DNA from: Pochonia chlamydosporia 170
Taxonomy: Eukaryota; Ascomycota; Sordariomycetes; Hypocreales; Clavicipitaceae
Length of the DNA stretch: 64,000 nt
NCBI RefSeq assembly: GCF_001653235.2
Contig: NC_035790.1
Span: forward strand, 7,750,001-7,814,000
Reading direction: 5' to 3'
Below the pieces are notes generated by a model, which did no database searches, was not told the origin of the DNA, and was given only the letters and a program-made list of their open reading frames with translations. A program made the position numbers and the translations under genes. The stretch's first letter is position 1; every line of letters begins with the position of its first letter. Below are positions 1 to 11,283 of this stretch, one piece after another.

Positions 1-1540
1 TCCAACTCCATCTCTTCCCTGCCACACCCGTTTTCAGACACAGACAACCAAATTACCAACATGAAAAAAAACCCATCCCACATGCCCTACCAGTCCCGTG
101 CTCTCGGCCCGTTTCCCACAACGTGCATCCAACGTTGGCGCGGGCCGGAAACCCGGCTCACGAACCATGACAGTGTAACGGTTCTGGCGTAATTTGTGCC
201 CAGAGCTCGGTCACTACGCTGGCGTATGCTCCTGGGGTAGCATGTTGGGTCTTTTTGGGTTTTTGGTCCAAAAGCTTGGATGGGGTTAGACGCTGTCATC
301 GTGTGTTGGTTTAACCATTGTAGTACAAAGCTCGCTATCATCGTCATATTTGGAATATGTAACCTTGAGTAGCATTTGTGCTACGTATCCGTGCTCGTTG
401 TGTATCCCACTCCCCAAACTTTGTTAGTATCCCACTCCCAGACATCAAACTCGGCCGAGATGCGATGAATGCCCAGGTATTTGGAATCAGCGACAGCCGG
501 CCGACATGCCGACCTTGCCGCATTTTGAACTCACCATCGTGGCTTGGATATCAAGATGGTAGCTGCTGTTGGAGAATTTACCCGTGTCGATGGGTAGTAA
601 AACAATGCATGCAAACACCGTTACGTCATTATGTCCTTGACAAACACTTGGATATTGGTTCGGTATCCAGGAAGGAAGCTCTCCCGAGACTTTGTCGGCC
701 AACGCTTGTTCGGGACCAGGTATTTGTCAATGATGCAGGTCCCTCTTCCGGGGCGATCTCCGAGTTGTGAATTGACTGAGGCTTGCTGGTTGTTAGTTAT
801 GGTGGTGGATTGGATGGAGGGGTGTTGATACTTGGTATTTGATATTCAGGTAAATGTATGTCAATGTGTTTAAATGATTATTTGTAAATATTTAAATTAG
901 ACCTTGCAATATGCCTAGTCTTAGTGCTCATGTAATCGCACAGGAGGATCGTGTCTTGGTTCAGGAGAGACATGTGATACGAACTAACTGCTACGTCAAC
1001 GATAACAAAGAAAGATACTACCGCCAGTTAGACTTTGGAAAGACACGGTCAGACATGAGATATGGCTCGTCGTGTATCAGCACTCGCGGTACAACTTAAA
1101 GACAGTGACTTGATCAACCGTCAGTACTGAACTTAAATGATGCTCGTTATAGATATATTGTCAAGTCATACTTTATAGACCATGCTTTGAATGTCGATAC
1201 TGGAAACAATATCAGGTGTACCATCGCTTGTAAACACTTGTGACAAACCCCATCACCAAACTCACGTGCAAGAACTCCCAGCCGTCACGATATCTGTTCA
1301 TCACACAGCACGTTGTCATGCTCACGTCTAGCACAAGAGAAAATTGGTTGACGCAGAAACCCTGCTGTGCCATAGTATTCGTCGTAAGCGGTCATCATCC
1401 ATGGACGGGTTGAGCAATCCATGGTGATCGTGTTGAAGAAATTAACTTCCTCATATGCCTGCTGTATGATGCTATTTATCCCCTTTTGCATGCTCCCTCC
1501 TCTAGGTAACGCACTACACGTTGGTCTCCTGGGTATAGGT
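1..1540. other. Left-edge stretch without a supportable gene
   Basis: No frame in this stretch gives a protein I recognise. A 44-codon ATG frame opens at 61 after a pyrimidine-rich leader and stops near 195; it could be a first exon, but I could not find a convincing continuation. An AT-rich patch lies at about 835-905. The right end is the 3' flank of the phosphate-regulator gene, whose stop codon is at 1541. Confidence 0.4.
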
Positions 1541-4500
1541 TTATTTCGCCTCAACGCTCAATTTCAATTCATCCTCCGTCGTAGGCGAGCCGTTGGATCC
1601 GTCGGTGGCATTGGACTCGCCGCTCGTGAGACCCTTTCGGATGGCCAAGACGCTATCAACGATGACGGCGTCGATGCCTTCTTTTACTTGTCTCTGTAAA
1701 ATGATTAGCTCAAGTCGATCCTAGACGACAATGATACAAGAGACACCATACCTGAACCATAATAGGATCGTTATTCAGCACACCGTAGCTGACGCACACC
1801 AGCCCAATTTCTTTCACCACCTTGACCAAGCGGGGGCTGTTGATCAACGGCTCAGCAGCGGACACAATGCCGAGCAAGTTCCAGCGGCTTGCAAACCGAA
1901 TTGCTTCCTGTAGTGATGATGCGCGAATGTCTCCAACAGGACTGCAGCCCGCGTCCGTGAGAAACAGGATAGGGATAGAAGGCTGCTTGAAACTGAGACA
2001 GAGGCAGATGTCTGGATTGAAGGAGCTGAAGATGATGTGGCGGTTCTCAGCCAGATCATACACTTTGGACAATACGGTATCACAGAAGGAATTGAGCTCA
2101 ACTGCATATGTGTCCATTTCGTGCTCTTCGCTCTCATGAAGCATGGGGTACTTGAGCTCCATGTTGAAGCCAATCTCCTCTGGCAGTTGTCGAAACAAAT
2201 CTTCCAGCGTGGCAAAGGGGGCCTGGATAAAGTTTCCGCGGGAATTGGCCTTGTAACCCTTTGCCTTGAAATCTCTGGTGTGCTTCATGCGTTCTTCCAT
2301 CTCCCTATTCCCGGTACCAGCATAACCCATGGACAGTGACCGCTTGGGGGGTGCAAAGCTGCTGCTGCGAGGCCGAATAGGGAGGTCATCAAGGCTTTCC
2401 CTATCTAACCCATTCTTATGAGCTCGGTCTCTGGCCTTGTCCGGGTTGATGTGCAAGAACTGCTCCAGTGTAAGGGTGTGAACTGGAGCGTCGATTCCAG
2501 TTTCACTGACAAGGAAGTCGTGGTAGATGACTGGGACGTGGTCCTTGGTCAACTGGACATCAAACTCAACGTATTGAGCACCAAGGTTGGCGGCGGCGAT
2601 GAAAGATGGTAACGTATTCTCTCCAAGCTGGAGCGACTTATTAGATGTAAGATTTTTGCCTAGACCGCGGTGGCCGATGAGCATCGTTGACGAGAGCTTT
2701 CTCCAGTACGTCTGCCGCGATGTAATCTCCATGTTGGGGTGGTAGAAGGGCGTGATGACGAGAAAGTTGAAGTTGACAGTACCAATAACGTCCAGGTTAC
2801 TAGACATGATGGGGACACAGACATCTCCCTGGAGATTCATCCGCCGTGAGCCAATAGTGGGCTTCACTGTGGAAAGCAGGGCAACAGCGCGACCAATCTT
2901 GTTCTTTTCGCTGCCGGAATAGGTTGGAATGATATCAAACAGCAGCTTGACCTTGCTTGCGTCGGTGGTCTTGAAAACAACTGGTTCCGTGGAAATTCCT
3001 TCGTGGACGGGAAGATCGATGGTGGTAGGATCGCCTTGGGCGCCATTGGCACTCACAACGACAGAAAGTGCTGTGTCGAGTTGTGTACTGTGGGCTTCGG
3101 TCAGAGGAACACTGTCCAGGTGAACAGCTTCTGTGGACTTTCGAATGTCCATCGTTCCCAAGCTCACTAGCACCAAGCTCTCGTTTGTGAGATAACGATG
3201 TCCAAAGGTCTTGACTGGCTCTGCAGGGCGAGAAACACTGCCGTTGGGTACATTGGACCGCCGTCCATCGATGGATGAGTTCTCTGGTGGGTGGGACTGC
3301 TGTAGGCCTTGCGCTATTCTCGCGGCAGCCTCTTCTTCATTGGTATGCGTAGCGAGATAACGAGCGATATCCATGTGTCCTCGAAGGGTGGCATGTTCCT
3401 TGGCAGTCCAGCCCGATGCATCTGGTTTTGATACGTCGGCGCCAGCATCAACGAGAAGCTGCACAACTGAGAGAGAGCCGTCGACAGCTGCCACATGGAG
3501 AGGAGTCCAAGAATAAGAGTTTTCTGCAATCTCAATATCGGCTTTTTGAGAGTCGCTACCACGAAGAATGATGCGGGCACAAGCTTCGTGACCAAATCTG
3601 GCTGCAATATGCATTGCCGTTTCGCCAGTCTTGTCAGTCCAATTGATGTCTACTCCTGCATCAACAAGCATTTGAACAATTGGTTCATAGTTGGACTTTG
3701 TGGCCAGGGCTAGAGAAGCACCAGATTTTTGTATGGTCTTTCGAATCTGGACCTTGGCCTCACTGCTTCCCTGCCAATTTTCGCCTTGGAGCAATGCTTG
3801 CGTGGTCAGGGGATGACCGCCCATGACGCTCAAGTGAAGTGGTGCGAAGCCATCGTTGTCGTGCCATTCAGGGGCATCAATGCCATCCTTGGCGTCAAAC
3901 TGGTTCCAATCCTGCATATACTTCATGATAATTTGACAGACGACGACAAATCCAAACTGGGCGGCATAGTGCAAAGGAAGGCGCCCAAAGGAATCGCGGC
4001 TCTTCAAAGCCACGTGCTGGCTCTCGCTAAGCTGGTCCAGGAGATAAAGCAGTAATTGAACGGCCTCGTCTTCCTTGGAAAGAAGGTTTGACTCCTTGGT
4101 GTTGATTGCTTTGACAGCAAGGGTGGACGACACGGCTGGCTGCAGGTGCCGATTGGTGAATTGTGTCCCGACAGGCACGGGATACGCACTTGAGTCCTCA
4201 TCTTGAGCTGCAGACTTTGTACGACCAATGTGGATGACCAGTCGGTGGATGCAGTTCCGGCCATTAATGTCATCCGGTTCGTCCAAATCTTTGATCTGGG
4301 TAAGAAGGTACGTGATGCACTGTCGGGAGCGGCCAGAGATGGACCGCTGAAGAAGGTTCAGCAACAACGTCTGAACTGCTGCCTCTGAGGCAACATTGGC
4401 GTCCGTCAGACCCCATTTGAGCGATGATACGTCGTCATTGCGAACAGCATGGTCCAAGATGTCCAACTGCGCCTGTGGCAAGTTCAGCATAGCCTTGGCC

Positions 4501-5311
4501 GAAGCACGACCCAGGGAGCGAGTAGAGCGATCTGACGTGGAATCGTCCACTTGCTGGGCATCGCTAAGCACAGATAGCCAGCGGTTTATTTCAGCAAGCA
4601 ATCTAGTAATGTTTCCATCCTTGGCAAACTGCTTCGGGTCAACCTTGGTAGAGATGTATCGATGTTGGTAGGAAATCTGCGGGACTTTCTTATCCAGTTT
4701 CTTGGTAATCTTGACAAAACCTCTGCGGTTGATCTCACCGAACCATTGGAGATTCCTTAGCTGTGTCCGCAGCTCCAGCAAGGCGCCCATAACCTCTTCA
4801 ACCTCATCTTGGTCAAGAGTGGCCACGACATCGGGGACGCGGCCATAGCGATTGTGAAGGATGTTCAACCGCCGGCATGCCTCTGCGAACTTCTTGTTGT
4901 AGAAAGAGTCGACATCTTCAAGATTGCGGTCGAGGGCGAAGAAGAGTTCTGCCGAGGGGTCATGAGTTAGGGGACCCGGGGGTTTAGAAACCCCCCGAAT
5001 GCATTCTTCTCGTTTAGGAGTTATGAAGTCATGTATGGCAAAGAAGCCCACCTGCTGGATCTACCGTCTCTCCATTCCTTGATTTTTCCGCCAGAGCTTT
5101 GACGAGTTTCTTAAGGCCCTTGTAGTTGATATACGAAGCCGCCCACTCGGGGACCTGATTGCGTGGCAGGCTTTACATGTTGCGAAAAGCAAAGCGAAGT
5201 CTTAGTGACTCTGCCCATCCAAGTTTTGTTTCCCTTTTGCTGGGGGGGTAATGTTTTTACAAGGAAAACGATGGAATTCCTGGGGGGCACTCACTTCCTT
5301 CCAAACTTCAT
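1541..5311 (-). CDS. pho81: SPX-ankyrin-GDPD protein, NUC-2/PHO81-type phosphate regulator
   Basis: Family role (known): NUC-2/PHO81 proteins inhibit a cyclin-CDK pair when phosphate is short and so switch on phosphate acquisition genes; the SPX domain senses inositol pyrophosphate. Seen here: four exons, 5311-5295, 5170-5052, 4948-1752 and 1693-1541, giving about 1161 residues. The N-terminus reads MKFGRNLPRNQVPEW across the first junction, which is diagnostic for NUC-2-type SPX. The SPX region covers about residues 1-190, ankyrin repeats about 220-600, and a GDPD domain about 800-1110. The GDPD part keeps HRG (about 805), GENT, EFDVQLTKD and YHD, so its metal and catalytic residues look intact. 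The first exon is 17 nt and the first acceptor is AAG, supported by a CACTAAG branch site and the conserved peptide. The last intron (1694-1751) replaces a short read-through tail. The related family GDE1 has the same domain order but a different SPX start. Confidence 0.9.
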
Positions 5312-6890
5312 ACTGCCCGAGATGCCAACTTTTTTTCCCTGCTTCAAATCTTCTCACTCTGAATGCGCGCTATGCACCTGCTAGAATTTAGCCGCGCTCT
5401 GGGGAGTTCGAGTCAAGTTCAATTGGTGAGCAAAAGGGACTGAGCCCTACCCCTGGCTGACGTCCCTATGAACAAAGCCCCTCGATAAGATTGACTGAGC
5501 ACAGACGAAGAATGCAATGAAGAGACCACCAACCACAACAAAAAATACCAACAGTGCAAGACAAGAGGGAAAAAATACAGAAAGAGGATAAAACTATAAG
5601 AACCAGGAGAAATAGCAAGTCGCTTAAATGAAGGCAAATAACGGACCGCGACTCCCGAGTGCCGACCGAAAGTTGTGGAGAGAGATGGACCCCAATATGG
5701 TCGCGTGATCGTCGCCCCGTGTTGGAAAGTCCCCAGCTAAGACTTACAATAGCAGTCAATCCTTTCTGAAAGGACTAGACGGTATCGTGAGACGGCTGCG
5801 TCGGCGAGTAGTGTCCCACTGTGCCTGGGGTGAATAGACAGCAGGGAGCGAGTCGTCTACCGATTCTTCTCTCTTGGCGCTTGGCGTCGTGTGTCTCAAG
5901 AGGGTTCTTGGCAATGAATCGTCGGAATCAATCAATCACCGCATCGGCAGAAGATGAGCGAAAGATGAACGGGACAAACCCGCCATTATTATAAGAACTT
6001 TGTGTGCCTCGTGGGGTTTTTGACCTTGCTGCATCTCCAGAAGATTTTCAATGATTGACCCTCAACCATGTGCGAGTAATTGAATGATTATGTGGGGAAA
6101 GCCATGTCATCCTTTCGGGTTGACGGCCGAAGGAACAAAGACGAACGCGATGGATTGGAGGAAGGAGCGTCAGAGGCTGTCAGGGAGGTTTGGTGAGAAA
6201 TGAAAAGGGGGGAGTGAATCTATCCACCTTCCAGCCAGTTCTTGCCGCCGATTGGTGACCGTGGACGAGGTCCTCAATCTGACTGGATAAAGTCGCATCA
6301 GTGAGAACTCAGATGCCTTTCAACATTTACAACGCCCGCACCGTCTGCTTCATCAATCACTGCTTTATCCACGCCTCCGTCTCCCTTGGACGCCGTCAAA
6401 TTCCGTACATGTCCAGTATTGTTGCCTCACCGCGTTATGTTTCACTCTGGTGTGCAGCTTGCATTATCGTAAACACCGCCGCCAATCCACGCTTCAAATA
6501 CCAGCAACGTGTCTTGCAGGGCTGTATGCCCAAGCATTGGTGCTTCACCCATGCACCTCCCCACGCGCCAGGCACGCTCAGCATAACCGTAATCTACATC
6601 TGTGATACTCAATGTCTCACTTTCATATATCCGTATACTCTGTGCCATGTGATGTGTGCAGCTCACGGAAGCATAACTGACTGCTCTTATGCTGTGGCCA
6701 CCATGAAACGCAGTGTGAGCATGCAAGGGAACATGTGGACAATATATATGTACTGTACTGTACGGAGTATATGGATGAAAAAATGTACAAGTGCGGGCGC
6801 TATCTAATCATTATCCAGTCAATATCCTCAGCCGTTTCATCTCTAGTCATCCACCTTCTGGTATCATACAATACAATAGCATGCTACTAT
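5312..6890. promoter_or_regulatory. Leader and promoter of the NUC-2-type gene; spacer to the PPR-like gene
   Basis: This spacer of about 1.6 kb lies upstream of the (-) strand start at 5311 and downstream of the (-) strand stop at 6891. Short open frames on both strands lack codon bias or family similarity. A TACGGAGTA word next to a GTACTGTAC run lies near 6750-6772. I see no RNA gene or repeat family in it. Confidence 0.4.
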
Positions 6891-9041
6891 TCAGGATCCT
6901 ACAGCCCATTGTCTTCCCTCCACGTAGGTTGTACGATGTGAAGGGCGTTGCCATGCAAGCAGTCCTCTTGGTTTGAAACTGAGCCCTTCTGGAACATGTA
7001 CCTGTTTCCGTTCCCAGCCACTCACTGCCGTAGAAGGCGTGGCAGTTTCTTGTTGTCTTTCTCCTTTGTTTCCCTCTATCCGGTCTTCCACAGTCATGGT
7101 CTCCATTTCCTCCACCAAATCGGCATCCTCAACAACCTGGTCTCCACTGCCCGCTCGATTCAACCGACGTGACAGAGGTCCAGTTGGAACCAACTCACCC
7201 TCGAGCTCCCGGGTCAACGCTTGGGACTTCTCGACAGCCCCCGTGCCAATGTACATTGCCATAGATTCTCTGAATGTCGATGAGAATTCAGGGTAGAGAA
7301 GTTTGCTCTCTATTGAAAGCGTCGTTTTCCGGACAAACTCATACTCCTTCCACATACTCTCGAGTTGCAACAGCCGGCTCTTGGATATAGTTAATTGGCT
7401 GTTCTCTGCCTCAGTTGGCGTCTGAAAGCTACCAGAATATATTTCTGGTAACAGTAGATTCGCCTTGGCTAGTGACTCCAACAGTCGTTGGAATTTGGGT
7501 CCAGAAATGTCCAAGTTTGCGAGACCCGTTTCGCTAGGTTGCGGTGAATGTTGTCCGAGTCCGCAAAGGTCGATTAGAGCGAAAACCCTGCCGACGAGGT
7601 AGGCTGCAGTGTTATCGTCTTCCAGTGACAAGAGGAGCTCCCATTTCTTCTGACTATTGGAAAGACCCCGGACTAACCTCACAGCTGCTCTCCAATCAAG
7701 AGCAGTGACGCACTCATCAAACAGTTGCTTGACCGCGTTTGTGCTCAACTCAACGCCAGAACGCAAGCACGAGACGAAGAATGACGCGGCTTCGTCAAAA
7801 AGCTTGAAGTGGAGGAGGCCATTGAGGATTGTTTCCACCAAAGGCACATTGAGAGGGACATGTTCCCATACCCAATTTCCTGTGCGCGTACGCAGCTTGG
7901 AATTTGCAGCCCATTTTTCCATGCCCCAATGTTCGATGTCTTTGAGATGTCGTCTACCCATCTTGCCACCAGACTTTCCATCCAGCCCAGTGAGACATGC
8001 CAAAGCCCGCAGAAACTGGCCATGATTTTGCGTTACCTTGTAATGGTTGAGAATCGCTGTAAAGGTAGATGGGGTCGGTTTCAACAACCGTCTATGGAAA
8101 AAGGAGTACACCAAAGCGTCGGAGAAGGCGTGGTGGCCGGACTTGTCAAAAGCAACAATGAGAGTGTTGTATGTATGCATATCGGGAGGATGAGCCGATA
8201 CAAGGAGATTGTAGCAGACTCTTCCGATCTTCTCTTTCCAGCTCAGGCCCTTGGTCTCGATCAAAGATCGGATCTGGCTGTTCAAAGCAGCTGTGTTTCT
8301 GGTCGCTTTCTCCGGATCTACTGATCGGAATGAGAAGTTTGGATATCCCTTCGCTGTGAGCCCCTTGGCCTCATCAAATGCCGGGCTTGACGTTGAGCCA
8401 TTGTCGAAGATCTCCGCACGGTCCAGCAATTGTTGAACGAGATATTCAATGCTGCGTGTTTCGCGGAGCAATTGTGTTTGATTGAGCGACTCTCGGAAGC
8501 TGATCCGTTCATCTCGCTCTTCAACCATGATCGCCCTTTCCAACTGCTCGTAATTGATCTGTCTCGAGCGGCGCAACGAGGGCTCTCCTAGGGTGTTGTA
8601 AAAGTCTTCCTTCAGGTCGGCAACTAGCTCGGATGCGGCGATGGTCGCTGGTTTGTCGATTTCCTTCATAAATGGCCGGTTTCGGTAAATTGCCTTGAGA
8701 CTTTTCCAGAGGGCGTCCATCTGGTGTATTGATAGGTCTGATCCGTTGGCTTCTGTCGTCGATACACTTGATGAGCAGCGGCCCTGCAATTCGCTCAGTT
8801 CTCGCCTAGCTTCCTCCAGCTGCCGATCCAACTCTCTTCTTCGCTCATCTTTCCGTACGGCATCAACAATTGCGGCGGTAGCAAAAACTGAGCTGTAGCA
8901 GGCTGTGAATATTTCGGCAAAGGTCGCTTTCCGTTGTCCAGCAGCCCCAGTAGCTCGCCTCCTGGCCGCACCAATTGCGGTGCTACAAGCCCTGCACCCG
9001 CAACGATGAGCCTGGCCGGCCCTAGCCCAGAGCGATTGCAT
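6891..9041 (-). CDS. Mitochondrial PPR-like protein
   Basis: Single exon, 716 residues. The start is the ATG at 9041, reading MQSLWARAGQAHRCGC; the frame continues upstream only through non-ATG codons. The N-terminus is rich in Arg, Ala and Cys with almost no acidic residues, as in a mitochondrial presequence, and a coiled-coil stretch rich in Arg and Glu follows at about residues 65-90. In the middle, motifs such as HTYNTLIVAFDKSG and PTPSTFTAILNHYK have the helical-pair wording of pentatricopeptide repeats. Known for such fungal proteins: organellar RNA binding in mitochondrial expression. The specific target cannot be inferred. The 5' end is about 300 bp from the divergent CZIB gene, so the two probably share a promoter. 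Confidence 0.7.
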   Translation of the reverse strand: MQSLWARAGQAHRCGCRACSTAIGAARRRATGAAGQRKATFAEIFTACYSSVFATAAIVDAVRKDERRRELDRQLEEARRELSELQGRCSSSVSTTEANGSDLSIHQMDALWKSLKAIYRNRPFMKEIDKPATIAASELVADLKEDFYNTLGEPSLRRSRQINYEQLERAIMVEERDERISFRESLNQTQLLRETRSIEYLVQQLLDRAEIFDNGSTSSPAFDEAKGLTAKGYPNFSFRSVDPEKATRNTAALNSQIRSLIETKGLSWKEKIGRVCYNLLVSAHPPDMHTYNTLIVAFDKSGHHAFSDALVYSFFHRRLLKPTPSTFTAILNHYKVTQNHGQFLRALACLTGLDGKSGGKMGRRHLKDIEHWGMEKWAANSKLRTRTGNWVWEHVPLNVPLVETILNGLLHFKLFDEAASFFVSCLRSGVELSTNAVKQLFDECVTALDWRAAVRLVRGLSNSQKKWELLLSLEDDNTAAYLVGRVFALIDLCGLGQHSPQPSETGLANLDISGPKFQRLLESLAKANLLLPEIYSGSFQTPTEAENSQLTISKSRLLQLESMWKEYEFVRKTTLSIESKLLYPEFSSTFRESMAMYIGTGAVEKSQALTRELEGELVPTGPLSRRLNRAGSGDQVVEDADLVEEMETMTVEDRIEGNKGERQQETATPSTAVSGWERKQVHVPEGLSFKPRGLLAWQRPSHRTTYVEGRQWAVGS

Positions 9042-9347
9042 CACGACGTCATCTGAAGTCAAACAGGTGTGCCAGGCTAGCTGTTGGATCGGTAGGGCTT
9101 CAATTGAGGTCAAAATAATATCAGCTCGCTGGTTGAGCTGTTCGGAAGCTGCTCGGTTCAGAAAATGGGTCGATGCAATTTCTCATCACGTGATGCCATG
9201 TAGCTTTTGGGTGTCCCCATGCGCCGCATGTGGCGTGGGTCACAGTCATGGGGTGGGATGCGATGTCTGGAAAACGTTGGAGAGAGCAATCAAATTTCAC
9301 CAGACGATATACCAGCATTTAGGACGTCTCCTAGCTGATTATCCATT
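9042..9347. promoter_or_regulatory. Shared divergent promoter (PPR-like / CZIB)
   Basis: This 306-bp interval lies between the two start codons of divergent genes (ATG at 9041 on - and ATG at 9348 on +). No TATA box stands out. It is called by position only. Confidence 0.5.
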
Positions 9348-10075
9348 ATGTTTACATTAATCGTCAAGGCTGAGCAGACGGGGTATGTTTATCAGGAGCT
9401 ACATCTTGGGTAACCTGCCAACTAACCTAATAATCCAGAGTGACCAACCTCCGACCAGATGATACCCAAGACAACCCGTTCTGGTATATGTTCAAGGTTC
9501 AATGCACTTCATGCAGAGAAACGCACGACAACTATGTGGGAGTGAACCGTTTTGTAAGTGTACCTTAATAAGTCAAGTTCGAACCCGGATGGGCAAGACT
9601 TTGGTTCTGACATGCCACTTAGGAGACCAACGAAATGAGCGGAAGCCGTGGTGAGGCCAACTTTGTATGGAGGTGCAAGAACTGCAAGGTATGTTGTTTG
9701 ACTCGTTGTGAACAGGATACCCAAGCTAAGGTATTCGACAGCGTGAATCATCGGCTTCCATAAAAGCAGCCCCAGTCCCCTACGAGCAGTCGGAGCCGCC
9801 CAAGGCGCACAAGGTTATTGAATTTGATTGCCGCGGACTCGAGTTTACCGAATTTAAGCCAGAGGTATAAATGAACCAGGCTTGGCTACCCGTTTGACTT
9901 GTCTTTTCCAATTTCTAACACTACCGTGCAGGGCGAATGGCTAGCTGATGGTCTTGACTCTGGTACCAAGTTTACCGCCATCGATCTATCAGATGGAGAG
10001 TGGTTCGACTATGACGAGAAAGCTGGAGAGGAGGTTAGTGTCAAGGATATTACCTGGGAGATTCGCAGAGCTTAA
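9348..10075 (+). CDS. CXXC-motif zinc-binding protein, CZIB/DUF866 (UPF0587) family
   Basis: Five exons: 9348-9382, 9439-9553, 9623-9688, 9742-9864 and 9932-10075. All junctions are GT-AG and phase-consistent, giving about 160 residues, the usual family length. The protein begins MFTLIVKAEQTGVTNLRP, then NPFWYMFKVQCTSCRETHDN. Two zinc-ligand pairs are visible: CTSC, and CKNC in the third exon. The C-terminus reads EGEWLADG and SDGEWFDYDE, both typical of the family. Human C1orf123 and yeast YCR090C belong here. The family is widely conserved and binds zinc, but its cellular role is poorly defined. Confidence 0.9.
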
Positions 10076-10310
10076 GTATTTAATATTTAGGAAGGAAATA
10101 CAATTTAATTATCCCATCGAGCTTGGTGTAGGGTAGTGCCATCTTGTTTGTTGGCAATCTATCGGTACCCCACCCGTGGACCCAGACGTCTCCAGTAAGG
10201 GATTGTTCGTGGTGTAACTTTGCCTTGGCCAAAAATCTCGTTTGCACGCCTCACCTCGAGATAAGCCTGCGTCCCAGCACCATCCAGGTATATGTGGTCA
10301 TAGCAAAAGA

Positions 10311-10880
10311 ATGGCATCAGACCAGCTCTCCGTTGGCCTCGATTACCTCACCGATGCAGCCCATATCCTACGACAGACGGCCCCAGAGACATCCGCGCAT
10401 CTGATGCTGCAGCGCAATGAACTCATGTTCCACAATCATCTGGCTCAGCATGAAGTGCAGCGTCAATATGTTTGCGGCGCCTGTGGACATATAATGATTC
10501 CCGGGGATAATACAGCATTGGTGCTTGAGGCTCGTCAACCACTCAATCTACGGAAACGAACTGCCTCGACAAAAGGCAAAGAGCAGCCAAAGTCTGCCGC
10601 GTCAGGATCGAAAGGACCAACAAAAACCATCACGTGTGGGCACTGCAGTCGAGTCACCAATATCAGCCTTCCGGCGCCCGAAGCCGTGACGCACCGAAGG
10701 ACAACCAGAGCGTCTGCTATCAAGAAGACATTACCGGTTGAGTCACAGAATCAGAAGACGACAGCAAATGCAAGTAGCAAGAAGAGGGCTAAGAATCGGA
10801 AAGGCGGACTTCAGGCGTTGCTCTCTGGGCAGCAGCAGAAATCGACAAACTCGCTGTCGCTAGCGGATTTCATGAGATGA
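10311..10880 (+). CDS. RNase P/MRP subunit, Rpr2/Rpp21/SNM1 family
   Basis: Single exon, 189 residues, starting at the ATG at 10311 (MASDQLSVGLDYLTDAAH). An N-terminal helical region is followed by CGACGHIMIPGD and, after a basic low-complexity insert, CGHCSRVT. Together these form the four-Cys zinc ribbon of the Rpr2/Rpp21/SNM1 family. The C-terminal half is basic (KKRAKNRKGG) and ends LSLADFMR. In other fungi these proteins are subunits of the ribonucleoproteins that process tRNA 5' ends (RNase P) or pre-rRNA (RNase MRP). I cannot tell the two apart from sequence alone. The gene starts 235 bp after the CZIB stop. Confidence 0.8.
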   Translation: MASDQLSVGLDYLTDAAHILRQTAPETSAHLMLQRNELMFHNHLAQHEVQRQYVCGACGHIMIPGDNTALVLEARQPLNLRKRTASTKGKEQPKSAASGSKGPTKTITCGHCSRVTNISLPAPEAVTHRRTTRASAIKKTLPVESQNQKTTANASSKKRAKNRKGGLQALLSGQQQKSTNSLSLADFMR

Positions 10881-11283
10881 GGCACTGATCTGAAAAATGG
10901 GCTTGTCCCGTTATCCCGACATTTTCTTTTCAAGTCCATTTCAAGATGCTGAGGATAGCCTCATCAGCAGCCTGGCAGTGAGTAGAAAATGGACGAATGC
11001 TATTGGACAGCTTTCTTTCGAGGCACTGGACATCTGAGCTCTTAGTGGCTGCTGGAAGCTTCAGTTGCCTTCTAGCGCCAAAACCCGGCTGCCGAACCAC
11101 TATTTTCTCCCCAGACCCTCTGCCAGCCTTCAATGTTGCGCTAGCGGACTGGAATGACATAAGGTCTGGTTCAATGTTCAGATTTGCCCCTCCAAAAATT
11201 TCATTGCCCCTCCATCAGAGTCACTTGCAGACGGACTACAAAATTTCTTTACTCGTTGCGAACAGAAACACCACAGTAGCAAT
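10881..11283. promoter_or_regulatory. ZPR1 upstream region
   Basis: This spacer of about 400 bp lies between the Rpr2-family stop and the ZPR1 ATG. Short open frames are present on both strands, but none resembles a gene. Confidence 0.4.

Noticed and set aside
6301..6807. 168-codon open frame on +
   Set aside because: It is rich in Cys, Tyr and Met with no family similarity, and no ATG opens its left end.
9042..9113. 24-codon N-terminal extension of the PPR-like protein
   Set aside because: The extension begins at TTG, not ATG. The ATG at 9041 gives a good mitochondrial presequence.
9570..9600. GTTCGAACCC word resembling a tRNA B-box
   Set aside because: It lies inside a 69-nt intron of the CZIB gene; there is no acceptor stem or anticodon arm around it.
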